Assembly: GCF_030676955.1 (NCBI RefSeq)
Contig: NZ_JAUUUU010000006.1
Location: forward strand, 1 to 64,000
Source: Porticoccus litoralis
Lineage (GTDB): Bacteria; Pseudomonadota; Gammaproteobacteria; Pseudomonadales; Porticoccaceae
Length of the DNA: 64,000 nucleotides
Direction: 5' to 3'
Below the pieces are notes generated by a model. It ran no database searches. It saw only the letters and a program-made list of their open reading frames with translations, and was not told the DNA's origin. Made by a program: the position numbers and the translations under genes. Shown here one piece after another: positions 34,537 to 42,747 of this stretch; within the stretch, counting starts at the first letter, position 1, and the number at the start of each line of letters is the position of its first letter.

Positions 34537-35333
34537 TGGATGCACTACAAATCGCTATCCTAGCCATTATTCAGGGCTTGACCGAATTCCTACCGATCTC
34601 CAGCTCTGCCCATCTGATTTTGCCGTCGGCAGTATTGGGTTGGTCCGATCAGGGGCTTGCCTTTGATGTTGCCGTGCACGTTGGCTCGCTGGTCGCTGTA
34701 TTGTGGTATTTCAGGCGGGATGTACAGGGCCTCATAACAGGTTGGCTACGTAGCGTAACTGGTGGAGGTGGCTCACCGGAAAGCAGGTTGGGCTGGCAGC
34801 TTATTCTTGCCACCATCCCCGCTGGACTTGCGGGCCTGTTATTTGCTGATTTCATCGAGACACATCTGCGCTCAACCCTGGTGATTGCCATCACCACGAT
34901 CCTCTTTGCCTTGTTATTGGGTGCTGCTGATATGTTCAGTGCCCGCAGTCGTCCACTCACCGACTTCACCTGGCGTGCTGCGTTATTTGTGGGCGTTGCC
35001 CAGGCTATCGCATTAATACCGGGTACTTCACGTTCCGGCATTACCATTACTGCAGCATTGGCGTTGGGATTTGACCGCCCAGCCGCAGCCCGTTTTTCCT
35101 TCCTGATGGCGATTCCCATTATTGTGCTCAGTGGCGGTTACAAAATGATGCAACTGACCCGTCTCGAGGAAGTCCCTTGGGGTGATATAGCCCTGGGCAC
35201 TTTTTTGTCTGCTGTGGCCGCCTATCTGTGTATCCACCTTTTCCTTACCTGGATTAACCGCATTGGGATGTTGCCGTTTGTTATTTACCGCCTGCTGCTC
35301 GGTGCCGTGCTGATTATTATCATGATGAATTAG
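34536..35333 (+). CDS. uppP: Undecaprenyl-diphosphatase UppP (BacA)
   Basis: UppP dephosphorylates undecaprenyl pyrophosphate to recycle the lipid carrier for peptidoglycan and other glycans; overexpression gives bacitracin resistance. The 265-residue integral membrane protein has the two catalytic regions GLTEFLPISSSAH (15-27) and PGTSRSGITIT, plus about eight hydrophobic segments. It is translationally linked to tsaB. Confidence 0.96.
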   Translation: MDALQIAILAIIQGLTEFLPISSSAHLILPSAVLGWSDQGLAFDVAVHVGSLVAVLWYFRRDVQGLITGWLRSVTGGGGSPESRLGWQLILATIPAGLAGLLFADFIETHLRSTLVIAITTILFALLLGAADMFSARSRPLTDFTWRAALFVGVAQAIALIPGTSRSGITITAALALGFDRPAAARFSFLMAIPIIVLSGGYKMMQLTRLEEVPWGDIALGTFLSAVAAYLCIHLFLTWINRIGMLPFVIYRLLLGAVLIIIMMN

Positions 35334-35345
35334 GAATTCTAATCC

Positions 35346-36221
35346 GTGAGCAAAGTTGCCTTTATTGGTTTGGGTGTGATGGGTTTTCCCATGGCGGGCT
35401 ATCTTAGTCGTGCGGGCCATGAGGTCTGTGTCTACAACCGCACAGCGGCAAAGACGAAGGCCTGGCTTGAATGTTATCCCGGTAGGGGGGCAGAGACCGT
35501 TATCGAAGCTGTCAGAGAGGCGGACTTTGTTTTTGCCTGCGTCGGTAACGATGATGATCTGCGGGAGATCACTACTGGAGACAACGGGGCGTATTCAGCC
35601 ATGCAGGAGGGCGCCCTGTTTATTGATCACACCACCGTTTCCGCCACTGTCACCAGAGAACTGGCAAAAGTGGCAGGGGATAGAGGGATTGGCTACCTGG
35701 ATGCGCCGGTCTCCGGCGGTCAGCAAGGGGCCGAAAAAGGTCAGCTGACGATTATGGTTGGCGGAAATACCGATGATTTTCAACGCGCAGCGCCCTTGAT
35801 GAATAGCTATGCCCGTCAGGTCACGTTGCTCGGTCCGGTGGGCTCAGGCCAACTATGTAAAATGGTCAACCAGATCTGTGTGGCCGGGTTAATTGAGGCT
35901 CTGGCAGAGGGATTACATTTTGCCCGGGCAGCAGGGCTGGATGCCGAACAGGTGATCGACGTCATATCCAAGGGGGCAGCCCAGTCCTGGCAAATGGAGA
36001 ATCGCTATCAAACGATGTTGGCCGGTGAGTACAATCACGGTTTTGCTGTGGATCTGATGCGTAAGGATTTGGGGATTGTGCTCGCAGAAGCGAAGAAAAA
36101 TGGCACCCGGTTACCGGTGACCAACATGGTTAATGAATTTTATGATGAGCTGCACAACATGGGTGGTGGTCGTTGGGATACATCCAGCCTGCTGGCCAGG
36201 CTGGAAAGTCAATCGGGTTAA
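35346..36221 (+). CDS. NAD(P)-dependent beta-hydroxyacid dehydrogenase
   Basis: A 291-residue enzyme of the 3-hydroxyisobutyrate / tartronate-semialdehyde reductase family, starting at a GTG. The Rossmann motif is FIGLGVMGFPMA (5-16). The substrate signature is DAPVSGGQQGA, and the catalytic Lys lies in GQLCKMVNQI. The family covers several short-chain beta-hydroxyacids and the sequence alone does not fix the substrate. It sits 12 bases after uppP and 23 before apeB, without a metabolic partner that would narrow it. Confidence 0.87.
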   Translation: MSKVAFIGLGVMGFPMAGYLSRAGHEVCVYNRTAAKTKAWLECYPGRGAETVIEAVREADFVFACVGNDDDLREITTGDNGAYSAMQEGALFIDHTTVSATVTRELAKVAGDRGIGYLDAPVSGGQQGAEKGQLTIMVGGNTDDFQRAAPLMNSYARQVTLLGPVGSGQLCKMVNQICVAGLIEALAEGLHFARAAGLDAEQVIDVISKGAAQSWQMENRYQTMLAGEYNHGFAVDLMRKDLGIVLAEAKKNGTRLPVTNMVNEFYDELHNMGGGRWDTSSLLARLESQSG

Positions 36222-36244
36222 GGCAATAGGCAGGATATAAGCCA

Positions 36245-37558
36245 ATGAGTAGTGAACTTTTCAATCAGCAACTGCTGAAGTATATCGGTAATTCTCCCAC
36301 GCCTTTTCATGCGGTCAGAAATCTCCGTGAGCTGTTGGATGATGCTGGCTTTCAGTCCTTACCAGAAGAAGATGCCTGGGAGCTGAAGAAGGGTGGGCGC
36401 TACTACATCACACGCAATGGCTCTTCCATTATCGCTTTTGTGATGGGCCAGATCCCTGTCGAGGAATCGGGTATCCGCATGGTCGGGGCCCATACCGACA
36501 GCCCGTGTCTCAGAGTGAAGCCGAAACCTGAATTGAATCGTCAGGGTTATTTTCAATTAGGTGTGGAGGTATACGGTGGTGCGTTACTGAACCCCTGGTT
36601 TGATCGGGATTTGTCTATAGCTGGCCGGGTTATCGTAGATAACGGCGAGGGCAAACTGTGTCAGGGCTTAATTGATCTGCAGCGGCCGGTGGCGGTGATT
36701 CCCAGTCTGGCCATCCACCTTGACCGGGATGCCAACAACGAACGGAAGGTGAATCCGCAAACGGATATCCCACCAGTTCTGTTCAAGGATGCTAAGAAGG
36801 ACATCAAGGATTTTCGTGAAGTTCTATCCGAGGCCCTGAGCCATACCTCTACCAGTCTGGCCGGCAAGAAAATTGTCGACTATGAATTGTATTTCTATGA
36901 CTGCCAGCAACCTGCCATTACCGGATGGCGAGATGAGTTTATTTCCAGTGCCCGTCTCGATAACCTGCTGAGCTGTTTTACCGGCCTAAAAGCCTTGCTG
37001 GAAAGCGGCGATCGGCAGACCACCATGTTGATCTGCAATGATCATGAAGAAGTCGGCAGTGTATCCGCCTGTGGTGCCAATGGCCCAATGCTGCAGTCAC
37101 TTCTTGAGCGCCTCTACCCGCAACCGGAACGGCTGACCCGTATTATTCGCCGTTCATTGATGGTGTCAGCCGATAATGCCCATGGGGTTCATCCAAACTA
37201 TGCGGATCGCCACGATGGCAATCACGGCCCGATTCTCAATGCCGGTCCGGTACTGAAAATCAACGCCAATCAGCGTTATGCCACTAATGGTGTAACGTCT
37301 GCTATTTTCCGCCAGTTGTGTGAAAAGGCTGATGTGCCACTTCAGGTTTTCGTAAATCGGACAGATCTGGGATGTGGCAGCACCATAGGCCCCATTACGG
37401 CGGCCATGCTGGGTGTCCAGACCCTCGATGTGGGTGTGCCGACCTTTGCCATGCACTCCATTCGAGAGATGGCCGGTAGCGAGGATGCGCACAATCTCTA
37501 CCGTGCTCTCACGGAATTTTACAGTTATGAAGGCAGTTTGCTGGTGGAAGACATCTGA
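36245..37558 (+). CDS. apeB: M18 family aminopeptidase
   Basis: A 437-residue metalloaminopeptidase of family M18 that releases N-terminal residues, often acidic ones. Metal ligands lie in GAHTDSPCLRVKP (His), the catalytic acid pair in NDHEEVGS, and further ligands in SADNAHGVHPN and MHSIREMAGSED. Length agrees with Pseudomonas ApeB (about 429). Predicted cytoplasmic with no signal peptide. Confidence 0.94.
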   Translation: MSSELFNQQLLKYIGNSPTPFHAVRNLRELLDDAGFQSLPEEDAWELKKGGRYYITRNGSSIIAFVMGQIPVEESGIRMVGAHTDSPCLRVKPKPELNRQGYFQLGVEVYGGALLNPWFDRDLSIAGRVIVDNGEGKLCQGLIDLQRPVAVIPSLAIHLDRDANNERKVNPQTDIPPVLFKDAKKDIKDFREVLSEALSHTSTSLAGKKIVDYELYFYDCQQPAITGWRDEFISSARLDNLLSCFTGLKALLESGDRQTTMLICNDHEEVGSVSACGANGPMLQSLLERLYPQPERLTRIIRRSLMVSADNAHGVHPNYADRHDGNHGPILNAGPVLKINANQRYATNGVTSAIFRQLCEKADVPLQVFVNRTDLGCGSTIGPITAAMLGVQTLDVGVPTFAMHSIREMAGSEDAHNLYRALTEFYSYEGSLLVEDI

Positions 37559-37638
37559 ATGCACAATTTCGCCTTTATCCCCATGCTGAAATCCGTATGA
37601 TGTGCGCCCACAAGACGTATTAACTGTAGATACAACCC

Positions 37639-38664
37639 ATGAATAACAACACAGCTTCCGAAGCCGATACTGTCCTGACCGGCATAACCACAACCGGCAC
37701 GCCCCACTTGGGTAACTACGTGGGTGCTATCCGACCAGCCATTGCTGCCAGCCAGAATACGGATGTTAATGCCTATTACTTTCTGGCAGATTTCCATGCG
37801 CTGATCAAGTGCCAGGAACCGGAAAAGGTCCACCAGTCGACCCTGGAAATCGCTGCAACCTGGTTGGCACTGGGTTTGAATACCGACAATGTGGTGTTCT
37901 ATCGGCAGTCCGATATTCCTGAAATTCCACAGTTAACCTGGTTTCTGAATTGTGTCGCCGCCAAGGGCCTCATGAACCGTGCACATGCCTACAAAGACTC
38001 GGTTCAGAAGAATCTGGACAGTGGTGAGGACACGGATTATGGCATCACCATGGGATTGTTCTCCTACCCGGTGTTGATGGCAGCAGATATTCTCATGTTC
38101 AACGCCACTAAAGTGCCGGTGGGAAGGGATCAGATTCAGCACATTGAAATGGCCAGGGATATCGGCCAGCGTTTCAACCACATCTACGGTGAACATTTCA
38201 CGTTACCGGAAGCGGTAGTGGATGACCATGTGGCGGTATTACAAGGGCTCGATGGTCGAAAAATGAGCAAGAGCTATGGCAACACGATTCCGCTTTTCCT
38301 GCCGGAAAAACAGCTGAAAAAACATATTAATAAAATCGTCACCAACCTATTGGAGCCCGGCGAACCCAAAGACCCGGATACGTCCACCGTGTTTCAGATT
38401 TGGCGCGCTTTTGCCACCAAGGAGCAAACGGATGCGATGCGTCGTGAGTTTGAAAATGGCATCGCCTGGGGTGAAGCCAAGAAACAGCTGTTCGAGTTGA
38501 TCAACGAGGAACTGCGGGAGCCACGTGAGCGCTACAACGAGCTTATGGAGAACCCGGACTATATCGAAACCACGTTAAAGGCTGGCGCTGAAAAGGCGAG
38601 AGCAGTGTGTACACCATTTATGGATAAACTTAACAGGGCGGTGGGGCTGTATCCTTTAGTTTAA
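37639..38664 (+). CDS. trpS: Tryptophanyl-tRNA synthetase
   Basis: TrpS charges tRNA-Trp. The 341-residue class I synthetase has the HIGH-like motif TPHLGNYVG and the KMSKS motif GRKMSKSYGN. The ADFHA, DYGITMGLFSYPVLMAADIL and VGRDQIQHIEMARDI stretches are typical. It converges on bioA with only 25 bases between stop codons, and I see no hairpin terminator in that gap. Confidence 0.96.
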   Translation: MNNNTASEADTVLTGITTTGTPHLGNYVGAIRPAIAASQNTDVNAYYFLADFHALIKCQEPEKVHQSTLEIAATWLALGLNTDNVVFYRQSDIPEIPQLTWFLNCVAAKGLMNRAHAYKDSVQKNLDSGEDTDYGITMGLFSYPVLMAADILMFNATKVPVGRDQIQHIEMARDIGQRFNHIYGEHFTLPEAVVDDHVAVLQGLDGRKMSKSYGNTIPLFLPEKQLKKHINKIVTNLLEPGEPKDPDTSTVFQIWRAFATKEQTDAMRREFENGIAWGEAKKQLFELINEELREPRERYNELMENPDYIETTLKAGAEKARAVCTPFMDKLNRAVGLYPLV

Positions 38665-38689
38665 TCAAAATCATAGTGAATCAGTTCAG

Positions 38690-39982
38690 CTAGGGAAGGC
38701 TGGCTATCACCTCCAGCATCGCATGGCAGAGCAGTTGCAGGTCATCTTCACTGATGATGTAGGGGGGCATCACATAAATCAGTTTACCGAATGGCCTGAT
38801 CCACACCCCTCGATCAACAAATGCCTTTTGGATGGTTGCCAAGTCGACAGCCTGTTTCATTTCCACGACGCCAATCGCCCCTAACACACGAACATCAGCT
38901 ACATTAGCAAAGTCGCGTGCGTGTGCCAGTTCAACCTGAAGCTGTGACTGTATGTCTTGAACTCTTTCAGACCAGTCACTGGACAACAGCAGGTCTATGC
39001 TGGCATTGGCCACTGCGCAGGCGAGGGGGTTGCCCATAAATGTCGGGCCATGCATAAAAACTCCGGCTTCGCCCTGACAGATGCCATCACTCACTTTTTC
39101 AGTGCAGAGTGTGGCTGCCAAGGTCATATATCCACCGGTAAGTGCTTTACCCAGGCACATAATATCAGGGGCAATATCCGCCCATTCACAAGCGAACAGC
39201 TTGCCGGTACGCCCGAATCCTGTAGCAATTTCATCGGCGATCAGAAGCACATCATATTGATCGCAGAGTTCACGTACACGTTGCAGGAAGTGGGGCGAAT
39301 AAAAGCGCATGCCGCCCGCACCTTGCACAATCGGTTCGAGGATAACGGCGGCCAGCTCATCGCAGTGCCCTGACAATTGTGTCTCAAAATCTGTAATGTA
39401 GGCTTCGTCCCAGTCGTCATCGAATCCACAGCGCGGCGCTTGGGAAAATACCTGCTGCATCAGCACATCGTGAAAGAGGTGATGCATACCGGTAATAGGG
39501 TCGCACACAGACATCGCCCCGAAGGTATCACCGTGATAGCCATTGCGCAGACTCAAAAGACGGGTTTTTCCAGTAACGCCGCGGGATTGCCAGTACTGGA
39601 AGGCCATCTTCATGGCAACTTCGACACTGACCGAGCCTGAATCACATAAAAACACCTTCTCCAGGCCTGTCGGTGTAAGATCTACCAGCGTTCTGGCAAG
39701 CTTGGCGGCGGGTTCATGGGTGAGGCCGCCAAACATGACATGGGACACCCGTTCGACCTGCTCATGAAGCGCAGCGTTAAGGGTAGGGTGGTTGTAACCA
39801 TGAATGACACACCACCAGGAAGACATACCGTCTATAAGCTGTCGTCCATCAGACAACTCAATGCGAACACCGTGTGCAGAAGTGACCTCATAGGCCGGTA
39901 TCGGTGATGTCAGGGAAGAGTAGGGATGCCAAATATATTGCTGGTCAATGGCAGAAATTTGGGACCTGCTAAGTTTATTCAT
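38690..39982 (-). CDS. bioA: Adenosylmethionine-8-amino-7-oxononanoate aminotransferase (BioA)
   Basis: BioA makes 7,8-diaminononanoate from KAPA with S-adenosylmethionine as amino donor, in biotin synthesis. The protein is 430 residues from the ATG at 39982, or five more from a GTG at 39997; neither has an obvious ribosome binding site. Class III aminotransferase features are IWHPYSS at the N-terminus, LIADEIATGFGRTG, and the PLP lysine in CLGKALTGGY. No other bio gene is in the window. It is divergent from the DUF547 gene. Confidence 0.94.
   Translation of the reverse strand: MNKLSRSQISAIDQQYIWHPYSSLTSPIPAYEVTSAHGVRIELSDGRQLIDGMSSWWCVIHGYNHPTLNAALHEQVERVSHVMFGGLTHEPAAKLARTLVDLTPTGLEKVFLCDSGSVSVEVAMKMAFQYWQSRGVTGKTRLLSLRNGYHGDTFGAMSVCDPITGMHHLFHDVLMQQVFSQAPRCGFDDDWDEAYITDFETQLSGHCDELAAVILEPIVQGAGGMRFYSPHFLQRVRELCDQYDVLLIADEIATGFGRTGKLFACEWADIAPDIMCLGKALTGGYMTLAATLCTEKVSDGICQGEAGVFMHGPTFMGNPLACAVANASIDLLLSSDWSERVQDIQSQLQVELAHARDFANVADVRVLGAIGVVEMKQAVDLATIQKAFVDRGVWIRPFGKLIYVMPPYIISEDDLQLLCHAMLEVIASLP
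39781..39788 (+). other. KOPS-type octamer GGGTAGGG
   Basis: Matches GGGNAGGG on the + strand, about 2.4 kb left of the dif-like site and pointing at it. Confidence 0.55.
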
Positions 39983-40080
39983 GGAGAGGTGATTCACAGT
40001 CCAGGGGATTGATATTGTATGATACGGAAGTTGGTGGTACCAAAGTGGATAACGACAATTAACAGATGGCTTTGATCATG

Positions 40081-40896
40081 GCACTTAAACCTGTTTTCAT
40101 CAGTTTTATTCTTATCACGTTGTTGGGTGTGGCAAATGTACAGGCCGCGACCGATAGCCAATATTGGGCCTACTGGGATAAATCTAACGACTGGAACCGT
40201 GAGGCCATCAATCACCAAGCGTGGGATAACATCCTAAAGCACCATGTAGTAAAAAAAGAAACCGGTGTTAACCGGTTCCGTTACGGTGAATTGAATCACA
40301 GCGACAAAAAATCATTATCAAAATACATCGATACGCTGTCGGCAACCGACCCGAGAAAATACAGCCGCAAGGAGCAGCAAGCGTATTGGCTGAACCTGTA
40401 TAACGCATTGACGGTGAAGGTCATCAGTGACCACTATCCGGTTAAAAGCTTTTCAGAGATCGGTTCAAAGCATTCATCAAAGGGCCCCCTGAACAGCCAA
40501 TTAGTCAGCGTGACTGGACAATGGCTCTCACTGAATGATATTGAAAACCGAATCTTGCGACCCATCTGGAAAGATCACAAAGTACATTTCGGACTGAATT
40601 GTGCTGATATGAGTTGTCCCGGACTGTTGCCGGTAGCCTTTACCGGTAATAACGTGAAAGCTCTGCTGAAAGAATCGGGCAGAGAGTTTATCAACCACAA
40701 GAATGGTGTCACTCTCAAAAATGGTCGCTTGACAGCATCAAGTATGTTCAGCCAGTACAGAGAAGATTTTGCACGCGACGACAAAGCGCTGCTCAAGGTG
40801 TTTGCACACTATGCAGATGATCGGTTGGCCCTATACCTGTTAGGGTTTCAGGGAAAGATTGATTATATACACGATCGCAGTCTTAACTCTTTCTAG
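40081..40896 (+). CDS. DUF547 family exported protein
   Basis: A protein of about 271 residues (ATG 40081; an in-frame ATG at 40066 adds five). An N-terminal signal peptide ends near ANVQAA. The DUF547 domain is shown by QQAYWLNLYNALTVKVI, followed by FGLNCADMSCPGL, where the two conserved cysteines lie, and by FSQYREDF. The family is widespread in marine bacteria and has no assigned activity; the NAL...C..CP pattern hints at a papain-like or glutaminase-like fold but this is speculative. It is divergent from bioA. Confidence 0.82.
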   Translation, partial: ALKPVFISFILITLLGVANVQAATDSQYWAYWDKSNDWNREAINHQAWDNILKHHVVKKETGVNRFRYGELNHSDKKSLSKYIDTLSATDPRKYSRKEQQAYWLNLYNALTVKVISDHYPVKSFSEIGSKHSSKGPLNSQLVSVTGQWLSLNDIENRILRPIWKDHKVHFGLNCADMSCPGLLPVAFTGNNVKALLKESGREFINHKNGVTLKNGRLTASSMFSQYREDFARDDKALLKVFAHYADDRLALYLLGFQGKIDYIHDRSLNSF

Positions 40897-40955
40897 AATT
40901 AATCTCATAAACACTGCATATCTAATTAACAGATAACACTATTTATGGTGTAGAT

Positions 40956-41231
40956 ATGAAAAGAAAAAAAGAACAATCTATCTGGATTAGATTGTTAAGA
41001 ACAATATCTTCATTGGCTCTTATCGGTGCAACTACCTACGTTATAGTTGCAGGATTTAACCTTATAGCAGCAGTGGTACTGATTTCTTCCTTTGGTGGCA
41101 TAGCAGGACCAGCGGTAATGGCTGCTGATAGTGCACTTGAATGTGTTACAGGCTTTTTTGAATTGCTGTTAGACGGTATTCTTTCTATCTTCGAAATTAT
41201 TGGCGATATATTCAGTTCAATCTTTGGCTAA
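40956..41231 (+). CDS. Small membrane protein of unknown function
   Basis: A 91-residue protein, basic at the start (MKRKKEQ), with a hydrophobic hairpin or two segments (about 17-39 and 41-56). An amphipathic, strongly hydrophobic C-terminus follows (LLLDGILSIFEIIGDIFSSIFG). I recognise no family. The composition is more AT-rich than neighbours and no good Shine-Dalgarno is present, so its reality is only moderately supported. It lies 59 bases after the DUF547 gene and could share its transcript. Confidence 0.5.
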   Translation: MKRKKEQSIWIRLLRTISSLALIGATTYVIVAGFNLIAAVVLISSFGGIAGPAVMAADSALECVTGFFELLLDGILSIFEIIGDIFSSIFG

Positions 41232-41275
41232 CCTGGTGTGGCAGTAATCAAAATCAAGGTCGATGACGAGCTCTA

Positions 41276-41313
41276 AGGGGCAAAGCTAACGCAATCGCAT
41301 ATAGTTTGCCCCT
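41276..41313. repeat. 9-bp inverted repeat between a small gene and pyrE
   Basis: AGGGGCAAA (41276-41284) and TTTGCCCCT (41305-41313) are perfectly complementary with a 20-base loop. It lies between two convergent genes, so it could stabilise 3' ends, but there is no T run and the loop is long for a terminator. Confidence 0.4.
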
Positions 41314-41350
41314 GAGACAGGTTTTATCGCTTTTGATTGGACTGTGTTGG

Positions 41351-42037
41351 TTATTCTTCAACACCGCCATGCGCTAAAGACCATTCCACAGGCGCATTAA
41401 GGAAAGACTCAATTTCCGCAATGGATTGGTTGTCCATACGGTTCTCAGCTTTACAGACATTCAATACGTCATGCCAAGTGGTCAGATAATGTAGATTTAC
41501 GCCAATATCTGCCAGCTTTTCCCTTGTTCCCGGGAAGATATCGTAAAAAAAGATAACAAAAGTATCGCTGACCTCGGCACCTGCATGACGCAATGCTTCG
41601 CAGAATTTGATTTTGCTGCCACCGTCAGTGGTCAGGTCTTCCACCAATAGAACCCGTGAACCTTCCTTCAGGTCGCCTTCGATTTGTGCATCTCGGCCAA
41701 AACCCTTGGGTTTCTTGCGCACATACTGCATTGGCAGGGAGAGGCGTTCAGCAAGCCAGGCGGCAAAGGGGATACCGGCAGTTTCGCCACCTGCAACAGC
41801 ATCAATGGATTCAAAACCGATATTTCTCAAAATGGTCGAAGCACCAAAGTCCATCATGGTGGCGCGAACACGTGGGAAAGAGATGATCTTGCGACAATCA
41901 ATATAGACTGGGCTGGCTTTTCCTGAAGTAAGTTTGAATGGATCGTTTGGTCTGAAATTAATAGCTTCAATTTCAAGCAACATTTTTGCCGTCATTTGTG
42001 CGATCAGATCCTGGTCAGGAAAACTGTTGAAAGACAT
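41351..42037 (-). CDS. pyrE: Orotate phosphoribosyltransferase
   Basis: PyrE joins orotate and PRPP to give OMP in pyrimidine synthesis. The 228-residue protein has the PRPP-binding motif VLLVEDLTTDGGSK, the N-terminal FKLTSGKASPVYIDCRK (split over residues 35-52), and the lysine-rich loop YVRKKPKGFG. The ATG has GGAG six bases upstream. It is the last gene before the dif-containing spacer, transcribed leftward away from it. Confidence 0.95.
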   Translation of the reverse strand: MSFNSFPDQDLIAQMTAKMLLEIEAINFRPNDPFKLTSGKASPVYIDCRKIISFPRVRATMMDFGASTILRNIGFESIDAVAGGETAGIPFAAWLAERLSLPMQYVRKKPKGFGRDAQIEGDLKEGSRVLLVEDLTTDGGSKIKFCEALRHAGAEVSDTFVIFFYDIFPGTREKLADIGVNLHYLTTWHDVLNVCKAENRMDNQSIAEIESFLNAPVEWSLAHGGVEE

Positions 42038-42747
42038 AGTAGCTCCAGTCTAATAACGGCAAGGTTACCCGTTAAAAAATTCATTAGTGATTGATATTGC
42101 AAGAAGCGCGAATTTTGCCAGAACAAGGGAGGGCAGTACAGGTTTTGCGCCATTACCAATACAGACAATATTCTTCATACGCTAAATTTAACATAATATA
42201 CATTATGCGCAGTTTGGTCTGGGGCGGGTAAGACCGAAATCCAGAAGTTACTTGGCTATTGAAGCGTTATGCAGGGTCAAGACGTTTGTCAGGTTGGAAC
42301 TACTCTGCTATGGATTCAATGGTTTTTAAGTGCGTGACGCCAGAAGGCGGAATTACCAGGTGCAACGGCTGTCACCAATGACGCAAGGACAAATCATTAC
42401 AGTGGAGACGGCCAGCGTGAATCTCCCCATTGGTCCACAGCGTTCAGGTGGTCATAGATGAGCAACATAGTAGATGGTGTGTCGCAATTATGTGCACAAA
42501 GCATAGAAACAAACTTAAGTAGTTAATTTATCTTTTGTTATTTCAGTTAGGGCAGATCTGACTGGATGTTTATAAACATTGGATTGTATTAAGGCGTGTT
42601 CGATCATGCCCTACTTCAGACCAATATCAATAATCCTCGTTCCTTCAATGAAAAAAGTGTTCTAAGTATCTGTTTCGTAGTGTTATTGAAGGCAGCCCAT
42701 ATATAGAATTCATCACTGCCTGATGTCTGGGTGCCGCTCTGGGTTGT
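42038..42747. other. 710-bp intergenic region containing the dif-like site
   Basis: It lies between pyrE (minus strand, starting here) and the end of the glutamine-synthetase-like gene (minus strand). No open frame with coding character was found on either strand. The 5' part must hold the pyrE promoter. The dif-like site is at 42186-42213. The rest (42214-42747) is AT-rich and shows no hairpin terminator or repeat that I could recognise. Confidence 0.7.
42186..42213 (-). other. dif: Chromosome dimer resolution site (dif)
   Basis: Read on the minus strand the 28 bp divide into a XerC arm ACTGCGCATAA, a central six TGTATA and a XerD arm TTATGTTAAAT. Compared from memory with E. coli dif (arm GGTGCGCATAA, centre TGTATA, arm TTATGTTAAAT), 26 of 28 positions agree; only the two outermost bases of the XerC arm differ. 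XerC and XerD recombine here, under FtsK control, to resolve chromosome dimers. It lies in an intergenic region, as expected. The ten KOPS-type octamers converge on it from both sides. Confidence 0.93.

Noticed and set aside
41276..41313. Intrinsic terminator between the small gene and pyrE
   Set aside because: The stem is perfect but the loop is 20 bases and there is no T run; kept only as an inverted repeat.
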